Both the position numbers and the translations under genes were made by a program. From CAZPMO01 sp964587515 (GTDB lineage Bacteria; Pseudomonadota; Alphaproteobacteria; MPNO01), in NCBI GenBank assembly GCA_964587515.1, contig CAZPMO010000124.1, positions 1-14,220 of the forward strand: a stretch of 14,220 nt of DNA, in the 5' to 3' direction. How positions within the stretch are numbered: the first letter of the stretch is position 1; the number at the start of each line of letters is the position of its first letter. Shown piece after piece: positions 1 to 6,358 of the stretch. The notes under the pieces were generated by a model that worked only from the letters and a program-made list of their open reading frames with translations, was not told where the DNA came from and did no database searches.

Positions 1-118
1 TCTTTGCCGATGCGCCGCATCGCCATGCGAAGCGCGCCTAACCACGGGGCGGACTAATCTCGGTCAAATGATTCTATTTGGTCGGATAGCGCTCTAGAAA
101 CCTGACAAATACGTAAAC

Positions 119-148
119 GACAAAGGGCCGGAAAACCGGCCCTTTGTC
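119..148 (-). terminator. Strong hairpin terminator downstream of dksA
   Basis: A perfect 13-bp stem (GACAAAGGGCCGG paired with its exact complement) closes an AAAA tetraloop. It lies 32 bases beyond the dksA stop codon. Read on the minus strand the hairpin is followed by a moderately T-rich stretch (GTTTACGTATTT), so it fits an intrinsic terminator for the leftward fliX-dksA transcription. It could also stop rightward transcripts entering from outside the window. Confidence 0.8.
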
Positions 149-180
149 ATATGTAATTGCTAAAGGCCGACCGCGGCGGT

Positions 181-597
181 CTAATCGTCGCGATAGGTCT
201 TTTCCATGCGCTCGTGCCGCTCCTGGGCCTCGAGGCTCAGCGTGGCGATCGGACGCGCCTCGAGCCGTCTCAGCCCGATCGGCTCATCGGTCTCCTCGCA
301 ATAGCCGTAATTACCACCGTCGATCCGGGCGAGCGCCTGTTCGATCTTGGTAACCAGCTTGCGCTCGCGGTCCCGGGTGCGGAGTTCCACCGACCGGTCG
401 GTTTCAACGGACGCCCGGTCGGCGATATCCGACGCCGGCGCGTTGTCTTCCTGGAGATGCTGAAGCGTCGACGTCGTATCTTGCAGCAATTCGTCACGCC
501 AGAGCAGCAACTTGCGCCGAAAATATTCCCGCTGCTTGGAATTCATGAATGGTTCGTCATCCGACGGGGTGTAATTTTTTGGTAATCTGACTGCCAT
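181..597 (-). CDS. dksA: RNA polymerase-binding transcription factor DksA (degenerate zinc-finger type)
   Basis: DksA binds the RNA polymerase secondary channel and, with ppGpp, adjusts initiation at stringent promoters. The 138-residue product has the N-terminal extension LPKNYTPSDDEPFMN typical of alphaproteobacterial DksA, which supports this start. A coiled coil follows (about 20-95) with the tip motif DIADRA at 57-62 (the DxxDxA acidic tip), then ELRTRDRERK. The C-terminal globular part reads GYCEETDEPIGLRRLEARP. Only the first of the four zinc cysteines remains (Cys100); the others are Thr103, Ser121 and Ala124. This is the zinc-independent pattern common in this class, so I do not read it as damage. 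An AGAGGTGG ribosome site lies about 11 bases upstream. The gene follows fliX on the same strand and has its own promoter at 635-663 and a terminator at 119-148. Confidence 0.96.
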   Translation of the reverse strand: MAVRLPKNYTPSDDEPFMNSKQREYFRRKLLLWRDELLQDTTSTLQHLQEDNAPASDIADRASVETDRSVELRTRDRERKLVTKIEQALARIDGGNYGYCEETDEPIGLRRLEARPIATLSLEAQERHERMEKTYRDD

Positions 598-634
598 GAT
601 TTACGCGCCACCTCTACACAGACATCGGCCGGGG

Positions 635-663
635 AGTATATGAATGGCGGCAACACACCGCAA
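635..663 (-). promoter_or_regulatory. Sigma-70-type promoter of dksA with GC-rich discriminator
   Basis: On the minus strand a -35 TTGCGG (658-663) and a -10 TATACT (635-640) are separated by exactly 17 bases. The -10 is followed by the GC-rich run CCCCGGCCG, the kind of discriminator found at promoters repressed by ppGpp/DksA. Transcription would start near 628, giving a leader of about 30 bases before the dksA start at 597. Autoregulation is an inference from this layout. Confidence 0.6.
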
Positions 664-731
664 GATTCATATTTAAATTGAGAAATCTATTTTAAGATGT
701 TGTTTTCACGCATATTTATCTGGTTTTCGCT

Positions 732-1148
732 TCAAACGGATTGTTGAAGCTTCGCGAGCTCAACTGCGGCGCGGAGCTCGATTTCGTCCAGAACCTCCCG
801 AATCCTCGGATCCGCGGTGTGTTCGCGTCGACTGCGGACCGCGTGGAGCAGGTTCGAGAGCTGATGCCGGGGAATACGACCGGCGAGCAAACCGTGGCGC
901 AATTCATCGAGTTTTTCCAGCAGCGAAAGCCCCCTCTCCCGCGCTCGGCGGCGGTCATCGCCTTCCTCGCCCACCTCCTGAGCCGCGAGAAGGCCGGAAA
1001 ATGCGTCAATTGGCCCCGTTGAATTGAAATTCTTCGCCCCGCCTTCCTCTGGCAAGGCCTTGGCGAACTCGCTTTTCTGGGTATTTCGCGCCTGGTCGCG
1101 CCGGCGAACCGGCGGCGAGTTCAAGGTCCCCGTTCCCGAGATTTTCAT
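732..1148 (-). CDS. fliX: Flagellar assembly regulator FliX
   Basis: FliX is an alphaproteobacterial regulator that couples early flagellar (class II) assembly to sigma-54/FlbD-dependent late gene expression. The ORF could start at 1301, but homology begins at the internal ATG at 1148, which opens MKISGTG as in the family (Caulobacter FliX begins MKVSSTG). That choice gives 138 residues, the usual FliX length. The middle is low-complexity. The conserved part runs from about residue 50: IDAFSGLLAAQEV, then RRRARERGLSLLEKLDELR, then a C-terminal helix ending DEIELRAAVELAKLQ. The ribosome site is weak. The gene lies upstream of dksA in the same direction with a 134-bp gap that holds the dksA promoter. 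In Caulobacter fliX is divergent from flgI; here flgI is absent. Confidence 0.9.
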   Translation of the reverse strand: MKISGTGTLNSPPVRRRDQARNTQKSEFAKALPEEGGAKNFNSTGPIDAFSGLLAAQEVGEEGDDRRRARERGLSLLEKLDELRHGLLAGRIPRHQLSNLLHAVRSRREHTADPRIREVLDEIELRAAVELAKLQQSV

Positions 1149-1333
1149 CCGGACCGACCCACCAAAATTGACGTCTGGGTAAATTTGCGCCGCCAACGTA
1201 AAAATCTCGTTAACCCTCTCCGATAGATCGGCAGAACCCACCGCACGGCGGCAGAATTTGCCGTCGGACAGGGCACCGCTTGCCGAGCGCACTTCTATCA
1301 TATCAGATTATGAACACACCATACCTTATTGTT

Positions 1334-1348
1334 TTAACGTCTTTTTAT
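1334..1348 (-). promoter_or_regulatory. Candidate CtrA box upstream of fliX
   Basis: The sequence TTAACGTCTTTTTAT matches the CtrA box TTAA-N7-TTAA with one mismatch in the eight core bases and reads similarly on either strand. It lies in the AT-rich region upstream of fliX. FliX is a CtrA-controlled class II gene in Caulobacter. The match alone is weak in AT-rich DNA; it gains a little weight from similar boxes before cheY and chpT. Confidence 0.3.
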
Positions 1349-1363
1349 TTGATTTCTCAAAGT

Positions 1364-1379
1364 TGGTACGATTTTCGCA
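1364..1379 (+). promoter_or_regulatory. Sigma-54-like promoter (-24/-12)
   Basis: TGGTACGATTTTCGCA aligns with the sigma-54 consensus TGGCACG-N4-TTGCA with two mismatches. It keeps the GG and GC dinucleotides at the required spacing of 12 between their first bases. It points rightward, away from fliX and into the 3' end of cheB, which lies on the opposite strand. In relatives this kind of promoter serves flagellar genes divergent from fliX, such as flgI. Confidence 0.4.
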
Positions 1380-1393
1380 AGGGAACTTGCAGG

Positions 1394-2521
1394 CTAAAAG
1401 ACCTGGAATGACGTGAGAATGACCAGCGTGACGACACAGATACTGCAATTAGCGACCGCGCCGGGCATTCCCCAGACGATGCTGGTTTCTTCGTCCTGGG
1501 CGATAATGTTTCCACCGGCTTCGACCACGGATCTGCCGCCGTCGAGTCCGTCTTTACCCATTCCGGTCAAGATGACCGTCAAAATTTGATTGCCATAACA
1601 CTTGGCAACCGATCGCAACATGGGGTCGACCGCCGGTTTGCAGAAATTCTCGGCCGGACCGTCATCGATGCGAATCGTCGGCTCGGTCCTGTTGCCTGCG
1701 ATCAGCATGTGCTGTCCGCCAGGCGCCACATAAATCCGTCCGGCCTTGATCGGTTCGCCATTTATGCCCTCGGCGCATTCATGATCGCTGATCCGATCGA
1801 TATGCTCGGCCAGAATGCCGGTAAATGTTTTTGGCATATGCTGTGTGATGACGATCGGAAGATTGAAATTACCTTTCAACCCGGTAAGGACCTCAATCAG
1901 CGCTTTTGGACCACCGGTCGAACTGCCAATGCAGAGTATTTCCGGTTTAAAAGGGGAAAGTTGCCGAAGCTCGATCTCGGACGATGCCGGCGCCTGCGGT
2001 GCCGCGGCAGCCTTGGCGATAGAGGTGTTTGCCTTTTCCCCAAGATCGTTGGCCCGAGCCCTCATTCGACGGCTTTGGCCCAGCGCCTTTACCTTGTCCA
2101 CCAATTCCCGCTTGAAAGATTCGGCGCTATGAATTTCATGTTTCGCGGTGGGCTTCGGAATATAGTCCGTTGCGCCGGCGGAAAGCGCTTTCAGGCTGAC
2201 ATCCGCGTTTCTTTGGGTCAGCGTCGATGCCATGATGACTTCGACGTCGGGGTCAATTTCCAGCAACAACGGAAGGGCTGTCAGCCCGTCCATAACCGGC
2301 ATTTCGATATCGAGAACGATCACATCGACCGATTGGCGCGCAAGCGTGTCGACGGCGAACTGACCGTTATTGACCGACGCGACGACCGAAATCTGCGGAT
2401 CAACCTCCAGCGTTCGGCGGAATATCCCGCGGATGACGGCGGAGTCATCGACAACCATAACCCGATAGGGCTCAACGGCCGCCACGGCTCCCGACACGGA
2501 TTTCGGATTAACCTGGTTCAT
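1394..2521 (-). CDS. cheB: Chemotaxis response regulator protein-glutamate methylesterase CheB
   Basis: CheB demethylates and deamidates glutamates on chemoreceptors, giving adaptation in chemotaxis. The 375-residue product has an N-terminal receiver domain (about 20-130) with acidic pair Asp25-Asp26 and phospho-acceptor Asp71 in VLDIEMPVMDG. A linker rich in Ala and charged residues (about 135-190) follows, then the methylesterase domain. Its catalytic triad is visible: Ser201 in GSSTGGP, His228 in QHMP and Asp324 in MGKDG. The start lies 24 bases after the cheY stop, so the two are probably one operon; the ribosome site is poor. The C-terminus is odd. After VWGMPGAVA the sequence NCSICVVTLVILTSFQVF keeps the expected Cys and Leu positions but not the usual LPL..I ending, and it is slightly short. 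Confidence 0.95.
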   Translation of the reverse strand: MNQVNPKSVSGAVAAVEPYRVMVVDDSAVIRGIFRRTLEVDPQISVVASVNNGQFAVDTLARQSVDVIVLDIEMPVMDGLTALPLLLEIDPDVEVIMASTLTQRNADVSLKALSAGATDYIPKPTAKHEIHSAESFKRELVDKVKALGQSRRMRARANDLGEKANTSIAKAAAAPQAPASSEIELRQLSPFKPEILCIGSSTGGPKALIEVLTGLKGNFNLPIVITQHMPKTFTGILAEHIDRISDHECAEGINGEPIKAGRIYVAPGGQHMLIAGNRTEPTIRIDDGPAENFCKPAVDPMLRSVAKCYGNQILTVILTGMGKDGLDGGRSVVEAGGNIIAQDEETSIVWGMPGAVANCSICVVTLVILTSFQVF

Positions 2522-2545
2522 TACGCGAATACCGGGCGAGAGTGA

Positions 2546-2928
2546 CTACAACAACCCAACTTGGGAAAACTTGGTTTCGATGATTTCGCTATCGAACGGC
2601 TTCATGATGTATTCGTTGGCGCCGGCCGTCATCGCTTCCTGGATATGGCCAAGATCNNNNNNNNNNNNNNNNNNNNNNNNNNNNNNNAGAAAACAACCAC
2701 CGGCGCATCTCCACCTTCGGATTTGCGAAGTTCCCTGAGGAACTCAATGCCATTCATCACCGGCATGTTCCAGTCGAGCAGAACCGCATCCGGCATCGTT
2801 TCCATACAGACATCGAGCGCGGCCTGACCATCGGCCGCTTCGTATATTTCGAATTGGAGGTCCTCGAGAATCTTTCGGGCCACCATGCGGACGACCTTGG
2901 AGTCGTCGACCACCAGACAGGATTTCAT
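2546..2928 (-). CDS. cheY: Chemotaxis response regulator CheY (contains assembly gap)
   Basis: CheY is a single-domain receiver that, once phosphorylated by CheA, acts on the flagellar switch. Residues 1-80 read cleanly: MKSCLVVDDSKVVR with acidic pair Asp8-Asp9, phospho-acceptor Asp52 in LLDWNMPVMNG, and VVVF at the beta-4 edge. The sequence then enters 31 Ns. On the far side, in a shifted frame, the remainder of CheY is intact: DLGHIQEAMTAGANEYIMKP with the conserved Lys, ending KFSQVGLL and a TAG stop at 2546. The missing piece should hold the usual CTTEN stretch, needing only 14 bases, which would restore frame and give the standard 121 residues. GGAG lies eight bases before the ATG. cheB follows after 24 bases. 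Confidence 0.92.
2657..2687. other. Run of 31 Ns (assembly gap) inside cheY
   Basis: 31 undetermined bases interrupt cheY. The flanking reading frames cannot be joined by 31 bases (remainder 1 on division by three; remainder 2 is required), so the gap length is not real. The family alignment suggests about 14 missing bases. Confidence 0.97.
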
Positions 2929-2972
2929 GCGTTTGCTCCGCTTCTGCCATAAGGAAACTAGGCCGGGATTGA

Positions 2973-2987
2973 TTAAGAAGCGGTAAA
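2973..2987 (-). promoter_or_regulatory. Candidate CtrA box upstream of cheY
   Basis: On the minus strand TTTACCGCTTCTTAA matches TTAA-N7-TTAA with one core mismatch. Its near edge is 45 bases before the cheY start, a position suitable for promoter control. No clear -10/-35 pair was found beside it, so this is a motif match only. Confidence 0.28.
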
Positions 2988-3101
2988 GCGTGGGCCGCTT
3001 CTATGATCAAAAGACTATGGCAATGGTCATAAACCGCATCGGGCGGCGCGGCGCGGAACGGGGGTTTCCGTCATCAACGGCCGCGACGGCGGCGCGGGCG
3101 A

Positions 3102-3757
3102 TCAGCCGGGCAGACGAACCCTTAACGTTAATGTGTCGGGCGCGGACGCCCCCACGTCCGGCGCGCCGCCCAGCGCCTTGGCCAGATAGCTCACGAAATA
3201 GCCCTGCACCGAGCGCGCGGTGAGCGCCTCCAAGTCGATCTCGCCGGCGATGGCGCCCGCCGATTCCTCGCGCAATGCCGCGCCCTCGCCGGCCGCCGAG
3301 ACCGTGATCTCGCACCCCGAGGAATGATCCAGCGCGACCCCGAGCCGGCCGCCACGGGGCAGCGATTCGAGCCCCAGCACCACCAGATTCAGCAACAGCT
3401 TCATGGCCTCGCGCGACAGCTCCGGCCCATCCGAGCCGCCGTCCGCCGCGCCCGCCGGCCAGTCGATCTCCACCTTGCCGTCCTCGACGATGCCGCGGCT
3501 CAGCCGCCCCGCCTCGGGCAGCCCGATCGGCGCCGCGTTCTGCCGCCCAGCCCATAGGCGATGCGGTAGAACTGAAGCCGCGCGGCCGCGGTCTCGGCGG
3601 CGGTCGTCAACAGGTCGCGGATATCGTCCGACATATCGCCCGGATCGTCGGCCATCAGCTCCATGCCGTTATTGACCGCCATCACCGGGCTGATCAGATC
3701 GTGGCACAGGCGCGAGCACAAAAGCTCCAGGACGCAAAACTCGATGGTCGAACTCAT
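3102..3757 (-). pseudogene. chpT: Histidine phosphotransferase ChpT, frameshifted
   Basis: ChpT relays phosphate from the hybrid kinase CckA to CtrA and CpdR in alphaproteobacteria. The N-terminal part starts at the ATG at 3757, supported by GAGAGGAG six bases upstream, and has the H-box LLCSRLCHDLISPVMAVNNG with the phospho-accepting His at residue 19. This frame runs through FYRIAYGLGG near 3545 and then hits a stop at 3500. The rest of the protein continues in another frame: NAAPIGLPEAGRLSRGIVED, then the degenerate ATPase-like domain (LSREAMKLLLNLVVLGLESL, YFVSYLAKALGG), ending at 3102. Restoring one base near 3540-3546 gives a 218-residue protein, close to Caulobacter ChpT. Both halves look well conserved, so a sequencing error is at least as likely as real loss. 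It lies upstream of cheY-cheB and is divergent from the DUF3553 gene. Confidence 0.88.
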
Positions 3758-3823
3758 CGTGGCTCCTCTCGATATACCGCCGGCGATCACAAGATCCGGC
3801 CCGGCCGGGGTAATGGCGCACTG

Positions 3824-3839
3824 GTTAACAAAACGATAA
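3824..3839 (-). promoter_or_regulatory. Candidate CtrA box upstream of chpT
   Basis: On the minus strand TTATCGTTTTGTTAAC matches TTAA-N7-TTAAC with a single mismatch (eight of nine). It lies 67 bases before the chpT start, in the 120-bp region shared with the divergent DUF3553 gene. Control of chpT by CtrA would be a feedback loop, since ChpT activates CtrA. Confidence 0.35.
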
Positions 3840-3877
3840 GATCGCCGCAACACCCGCTATCGAGAAGTCCGCCCCGG

Positions 3878-4063
3878 ATGACCTCGGATCTGCTGCCCGG
3901 CGCGCTGGTGCGCCACCCGACCCGCGACGACTGGGGCCTCGGCCAGGTGCAGTCGGTGATCGGCGACCGGGTGACGGTGAACTTCGAGAACGCCGGCAAA
4001 CAACTTATCCGCGCCGACGTGATCGCGCTGGTCGTCGTCGCGCCCCCCAGACCCGCCTCATAG
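3878..4063 (+). CDS. DUF3553 domain-containing small protein
   Basis: The ATG at 3878 gives a 61-residue protein. The core PGALVRHPTRDDWGLGQVQS, followed by DRVTVNFENAGK, matches the DUF3553 family of short proteins common in alphaproteobacteria; this fold resembles a small beta-barrel. Molecular function is unknown. Codons upstream of 3878 are open in frame but unlike the family, so the internal ATG is preferred; the ribosome site is weak. It is divergent from chpT and precedes the formate dehydrogenase subunit by 123 bases, with no sign of translational coupling. The last codons are part of a 21-bp sequence repeated 51 bases downstream. Confidence 0.82.
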   Translation: MTSDLLPGALVRHPTRDDWGLGQVQSVIGDRVTVNFENAGKQLIRADVIALVVVAPPRPAS

Positions 4064-4116
4064 CGAATTTTGATGTTTTCCGGCCCCCGCCCGCTCCCCA
4101 AACCCGCCTCATAGCG
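4045..4116. repeat. Short direct repeat at the 3' end of the DUF3553 gene
   Basis: Two 21-bp copies, 4045-4065 and 4096-4116, differ at one position and share ACCCGCCTCATAGCG. They are offset by 51 bases. The first copy contains the DUF3553 stop codon, so the second looks like a duplicated gene tail. Confidence 0.75.
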
Positions 4117-4186
4117 TCTGTATTTTCCCGTCCCGACCGGTTAGGTTGCGCCCCACCCGTTTCGAGACCATCAACGCGAACGCCCC

Positions 4187-5917
4187 ATGTCCGATGACGC
4201 GCCGACCCTTCGCAAATTCTCCCATCCCGGCGCGGGACGCGGCCGCGCGTCGCCCCATCCCAAGGGCCGCCAGCTCGACGACGCAGCGCTCGACGAGGTC
4301 CGCGCGCTCGTCGGCGAGGGCGCGCACCGCCGCGACCTGCTGATCGAAAACCTGCACCTCATCCAGGACCATTATCGCGGCCTGTCGCCGGCCCACCTGG
4401 CCGCGCTGGCCCACGAGATGCGCCTGGCGCTGGCCGAAGTCTACGAGGTCGCCACCTTCTATGCCCATTTCGACGTGCTGGCCGACGATTCGCCGGCGCC
4501 GCCGGAGATCACCATCCGGGTCTGCGACAGCATCGCCTGCGAGATGGCCGGCTGCGAGGCGCTGATCGACGGGCTGGCCGGTAAGTATCCGGAAAACGGA
4601 CAAGTCCGCGTCACGCGCGCGCCCTGCATGGGCGGCTGCGACCGCGTGCCGGTGGCCGAGGTGGGCCACAACCAGCTCGCCCATGCGACCGTGGCGGCGG
4701 TGACCGACGCCGTCGAAAAGAAGGCGCTGGCCCCGACGCTGCCCGCCCATGCCGGCTTCGACTCCTATGTCGGCGACGGCGGCTACGCCTTGCTGCGCGA
4801 CTGCCTGGCCGGAAATCGCACGCCGGACGCCATCTTCGATGCGCTCGACGCCTCGGGCATGCGCGGGCTCGGCGGCGCCGGCTTCCCCACCGGCCGCAAG
4901 TGGCGGCTGGTGTCGGAACAGCCCGCCCCCCGTCTGGTGGCGGTGAACGCCGACGAGGGCGAACCGGGCACCTTCAAGGACCGCCATTTCCTGGAAACCG
5001 ACCCGCATCGTTTTTTGGAGGGCGCGCTGCTCGGGCGCTGGGCAACCGCCGCCGAGACGCTCTATATCTATCTGCGCGACGAATACGCCGCGGCGCGCGA
5101 AATCCTCACCACGGAGATCGCGCGCGTTGAGACCGAAGGGCTGGCCTCTCCCGGCATGATCGTGCTCAGGCGCGGTGCCGGCGCCTATATCTGCGGCGAG
5201 GAATCGGCGATGCTGGAGAGCATCGAGGGCAAGCGCGGCCTGCCGCGCCACAAGCCCCCCTTCCCCGCCCAGGTCGGGCTGTTCGGCCGCCCCACCCTGA
5301 TCAACAATGTGGAGACCCTGCACTGGGTGCGCGACATCGTCGAGAAGGGCCCGGACTGGTTCGCCGGACACGGGCGTAAGGGAGGCCCAAGGGAACACAC
5401 CGGCATCCGCACCTTCTCGGTCTCGGGCCGGGTGGCCGAGCCCGGCGTGAAGATCGCCCACGCCGGCATCACGCTCAACGAACTGATCGCGGAATATTGC
5501 GGCGGCATGGCGGACGGCCACGTTCTCAAGGGCTATCTGCCGGGCGGCGCCTCGGGCGGCATCCTGCCGGCCTCCATGGCCCATATCCCGCTCGATTTCG
5601 GCACGCTGGAAGAGCATGGCTGCCTGATCGGCTCGGCCGCCGTGGTGGTGCTGTCCCAAGCCGACTCGACCGCCGACGCGGCGCTGAACCTGATGCGGTT
5701 CTTCGAGGACGAAAGCTGCGGCCAGTGCACGCCCTGCCGGGCGGGCTGCGAGAAGGCCGTGAAGCTGATGGAAGCCGGCGACTGGGACCGCGACCTGCTG
5801 ACGGAGCTGTCCGCCACCATGGCCGACGCCTCCATCTGCGGCCTCGGCCAGGCCGCCCCCAACGGCCTGCTCAGCGCCTTCCGCTACTTCGAAGACGACG
5901 TCCCCGGACCGGACTGA
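4187..5917 (+). CDS. Fused NuoE/NuoF-type diaphorase subunit (NAD-dependent formate dehydrogenase gamma-beta, FdsGB-like)
   Basis: This subunit would pass electrons between NAD and a partner oxidoreductase, most likely a molybdenum formate dehydrogenase. The 576-residue protein joins two domains. Residues about 25-180 form a NuoE/FdsG thioredoxin-like domain with the [2Fe-2S] ligands Cys113, Cys118, Cys147 and Cys151. Residues about 195-576 form a NuoF/FdsB domain with the glycine-rich FMN/NAD region RGLGGAGFPTGRKW (226-239), ADEGEPGTFKDR, GAGAYICGEESAMLESIEGK, and the [4Fe-4S] ligands Cys511, Cys514, Cys517 and Cys551. The C-terminus, SICGLGQAAPNGLLSAFRYF, is complete. The start at 4187 has a weak ribosome site. 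The catalytic FdsA-type subunit normally follows directly; here the gene is followed by AT-rich non-coding DNA. A hydrogenase or other diaphorase role remains possible. Confidence 0.9.
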   Translation: MSDDAPTLRKFSHPGAGRGRASPHPKGRQLDDAALDEVRALVGEGAHRRDLLIENLHLIQDHYRGLSPAHLAALAHEMRLALAEVYEVATFYAHFDVLADDSPAPPEITIRVCDSIACEMAGCEALIDGLAGKYPENGQVRVTRAPCMGGCDRVPVAEVGHNQLAHATVAAVTDAVEKKALAPTLPAHAGFDSYVGDGGYALLRDCLAGNRTPDAIFDALDASGMRGLGGAGFPTGRKWRLVSEQPAPRLVAVNADEGEPGTFKDRHFLETDPHRFLEGALLGRWATAAETLYIYLRDEYAAAREILTTEIARVETEGLASPGMIVLRRGAGAYICGEESAMLESIEGKRGLPRHKPPFPAQVGLFGRPTLINNVETLHWVRDIVEKGPDWFAGHGRKGGPREHTGIRTFSVSGRVAEPGVKIAHAGITLNELIAEYCGGMADGHVLKGYLPGGASGGILPASMAHIPLDFGTLEEHGCLIGSAAVVVLSQADSTADAALNLMRFFEDESCGQCTPCRAGCEKAVKLMEAGDWDRDLLTELSATMADASICGLGQAAPNGLLSAFRYFEDDVPGPD

Positions 5918-6358
5918 TTTGGCCGTCTGGCACGGCACAACATTCCTCCGGCTGACACAAGGCGTAAACAAATCGCGAGGTTTTTGTGTCCCCGCCTAAA
6001 AACGACCGTGTCCCGTGGGGACCGGTTTCAGACGGTTCTGAACGGGGAACTGACGAGAATAACTCCTTATATTCATTACGTTTATTTTCGTGGGAGCAGG
6101 TCTCAGACCGGTCCCTAGAAGGGAAAAAAGAAAAACGGAGATATTGCAGTTTCATACTTCGTCCAATCGCTCCACGGGAAAACGGCGGAAATTTGATAGA
6201 TAAAGCTGCCTCGTCGAGTTCATTACGGGGAATATTGTTCAAGGACGAGATCAAGCAAATCAAATACGCCGCCTGAAATTACGGTCACCGACTTTCGGGA
6301 ATTGTTCGGAAAGCGACACCCGTTCCCATATCAAATCGCGGACTGCGAGGCCCCGGGG
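5918..6358. other. AT-rich stretch without a recognisable gene
   Basis: About 440 bases after the FdsGB stop show an abrupt drop in GC, with A-rich runs such as GGGAAAAAAGAAAAACGG. A GTG-started frame (5986-6276, plus) and an opposing frame are open, but neither has a ribosome site or a family signature that I recognise. The region contains the imperfect inverted repeat 6017-6115. It looks like imported or non-coding mobile-derived DNA. Confidence 0.55.
6017..6115. repeat. Imperfect inverted repeat in AT-rich patch
   Basis: GGGGACCGGTTTCAGAC (6017-6033) faces GTCTCAGACCGGTCCC (6100-6115). The arms pair over 16 bases with two mismatches and enclose about 66 bases. It may be the ends of a small non-autonomous element; no target duplication was identified. 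Confidence 0.45.

Larger units (their letters stand above)
1149..1393. other. fliX-cheB intergenic region
   Basis: This 245-bp stretch separates the fliX start from the cheB stop. An in-frame extension of fliX (51 codons up to 1301) is open but does not resemble FliX family N-termini, so I treat it as leader. The part beyond 1300 is AT-rich and carries the CtrA-like box and the plus-strand sigma-54-like element listed separately. Confidence 0.5.

Noticed and set aside
1..41. Possible C-terminal end of a plus-strand gene (FADAPHRHAKRA then TAA at 39-41).
   Set aside because: Too short to recognise; all three plus frames are open for part of the edge, so nothing distinguishes it from chance.
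181..597. Loss of zinc-finger cysteines in DksA as a sign of gene damage.
   Set aside because: The Cys-Thr-Ser-Ala pattern and surrounding sequence are typical of alphaproteobacterial DksA proteins, and the tip motif is intact.
1586..2545. A 319-codon plus-strand frame opposite cheB.
   Set aside because: No recognisable domain; explained by antisense codon structure of cheB, which has an intact catalytic triad.
3118..3134. TTAACGTTAA palindrome considered as a regulatory site.
   Set aside because: It lies inside the coding 3' end of chpT and encodes conserved-looking residues, so no regulatory role can be supported.
4109..5971. A 620-codon open frame on the minus strand opposite the FdsGB gene.
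   Set aside because: Low-complexity Gly/Ala/Arg/His composition without family signatures; it is the antisense shadow of a GC-rich coding sequence with clear motifs on the plus strand.
5986..6276. A 96-codon GTG-started frame in the AT-rich patch.
   Set aside because: No ribosome site or family resemblance, it contains the inverted repeat, and the opposite strand is equally open.
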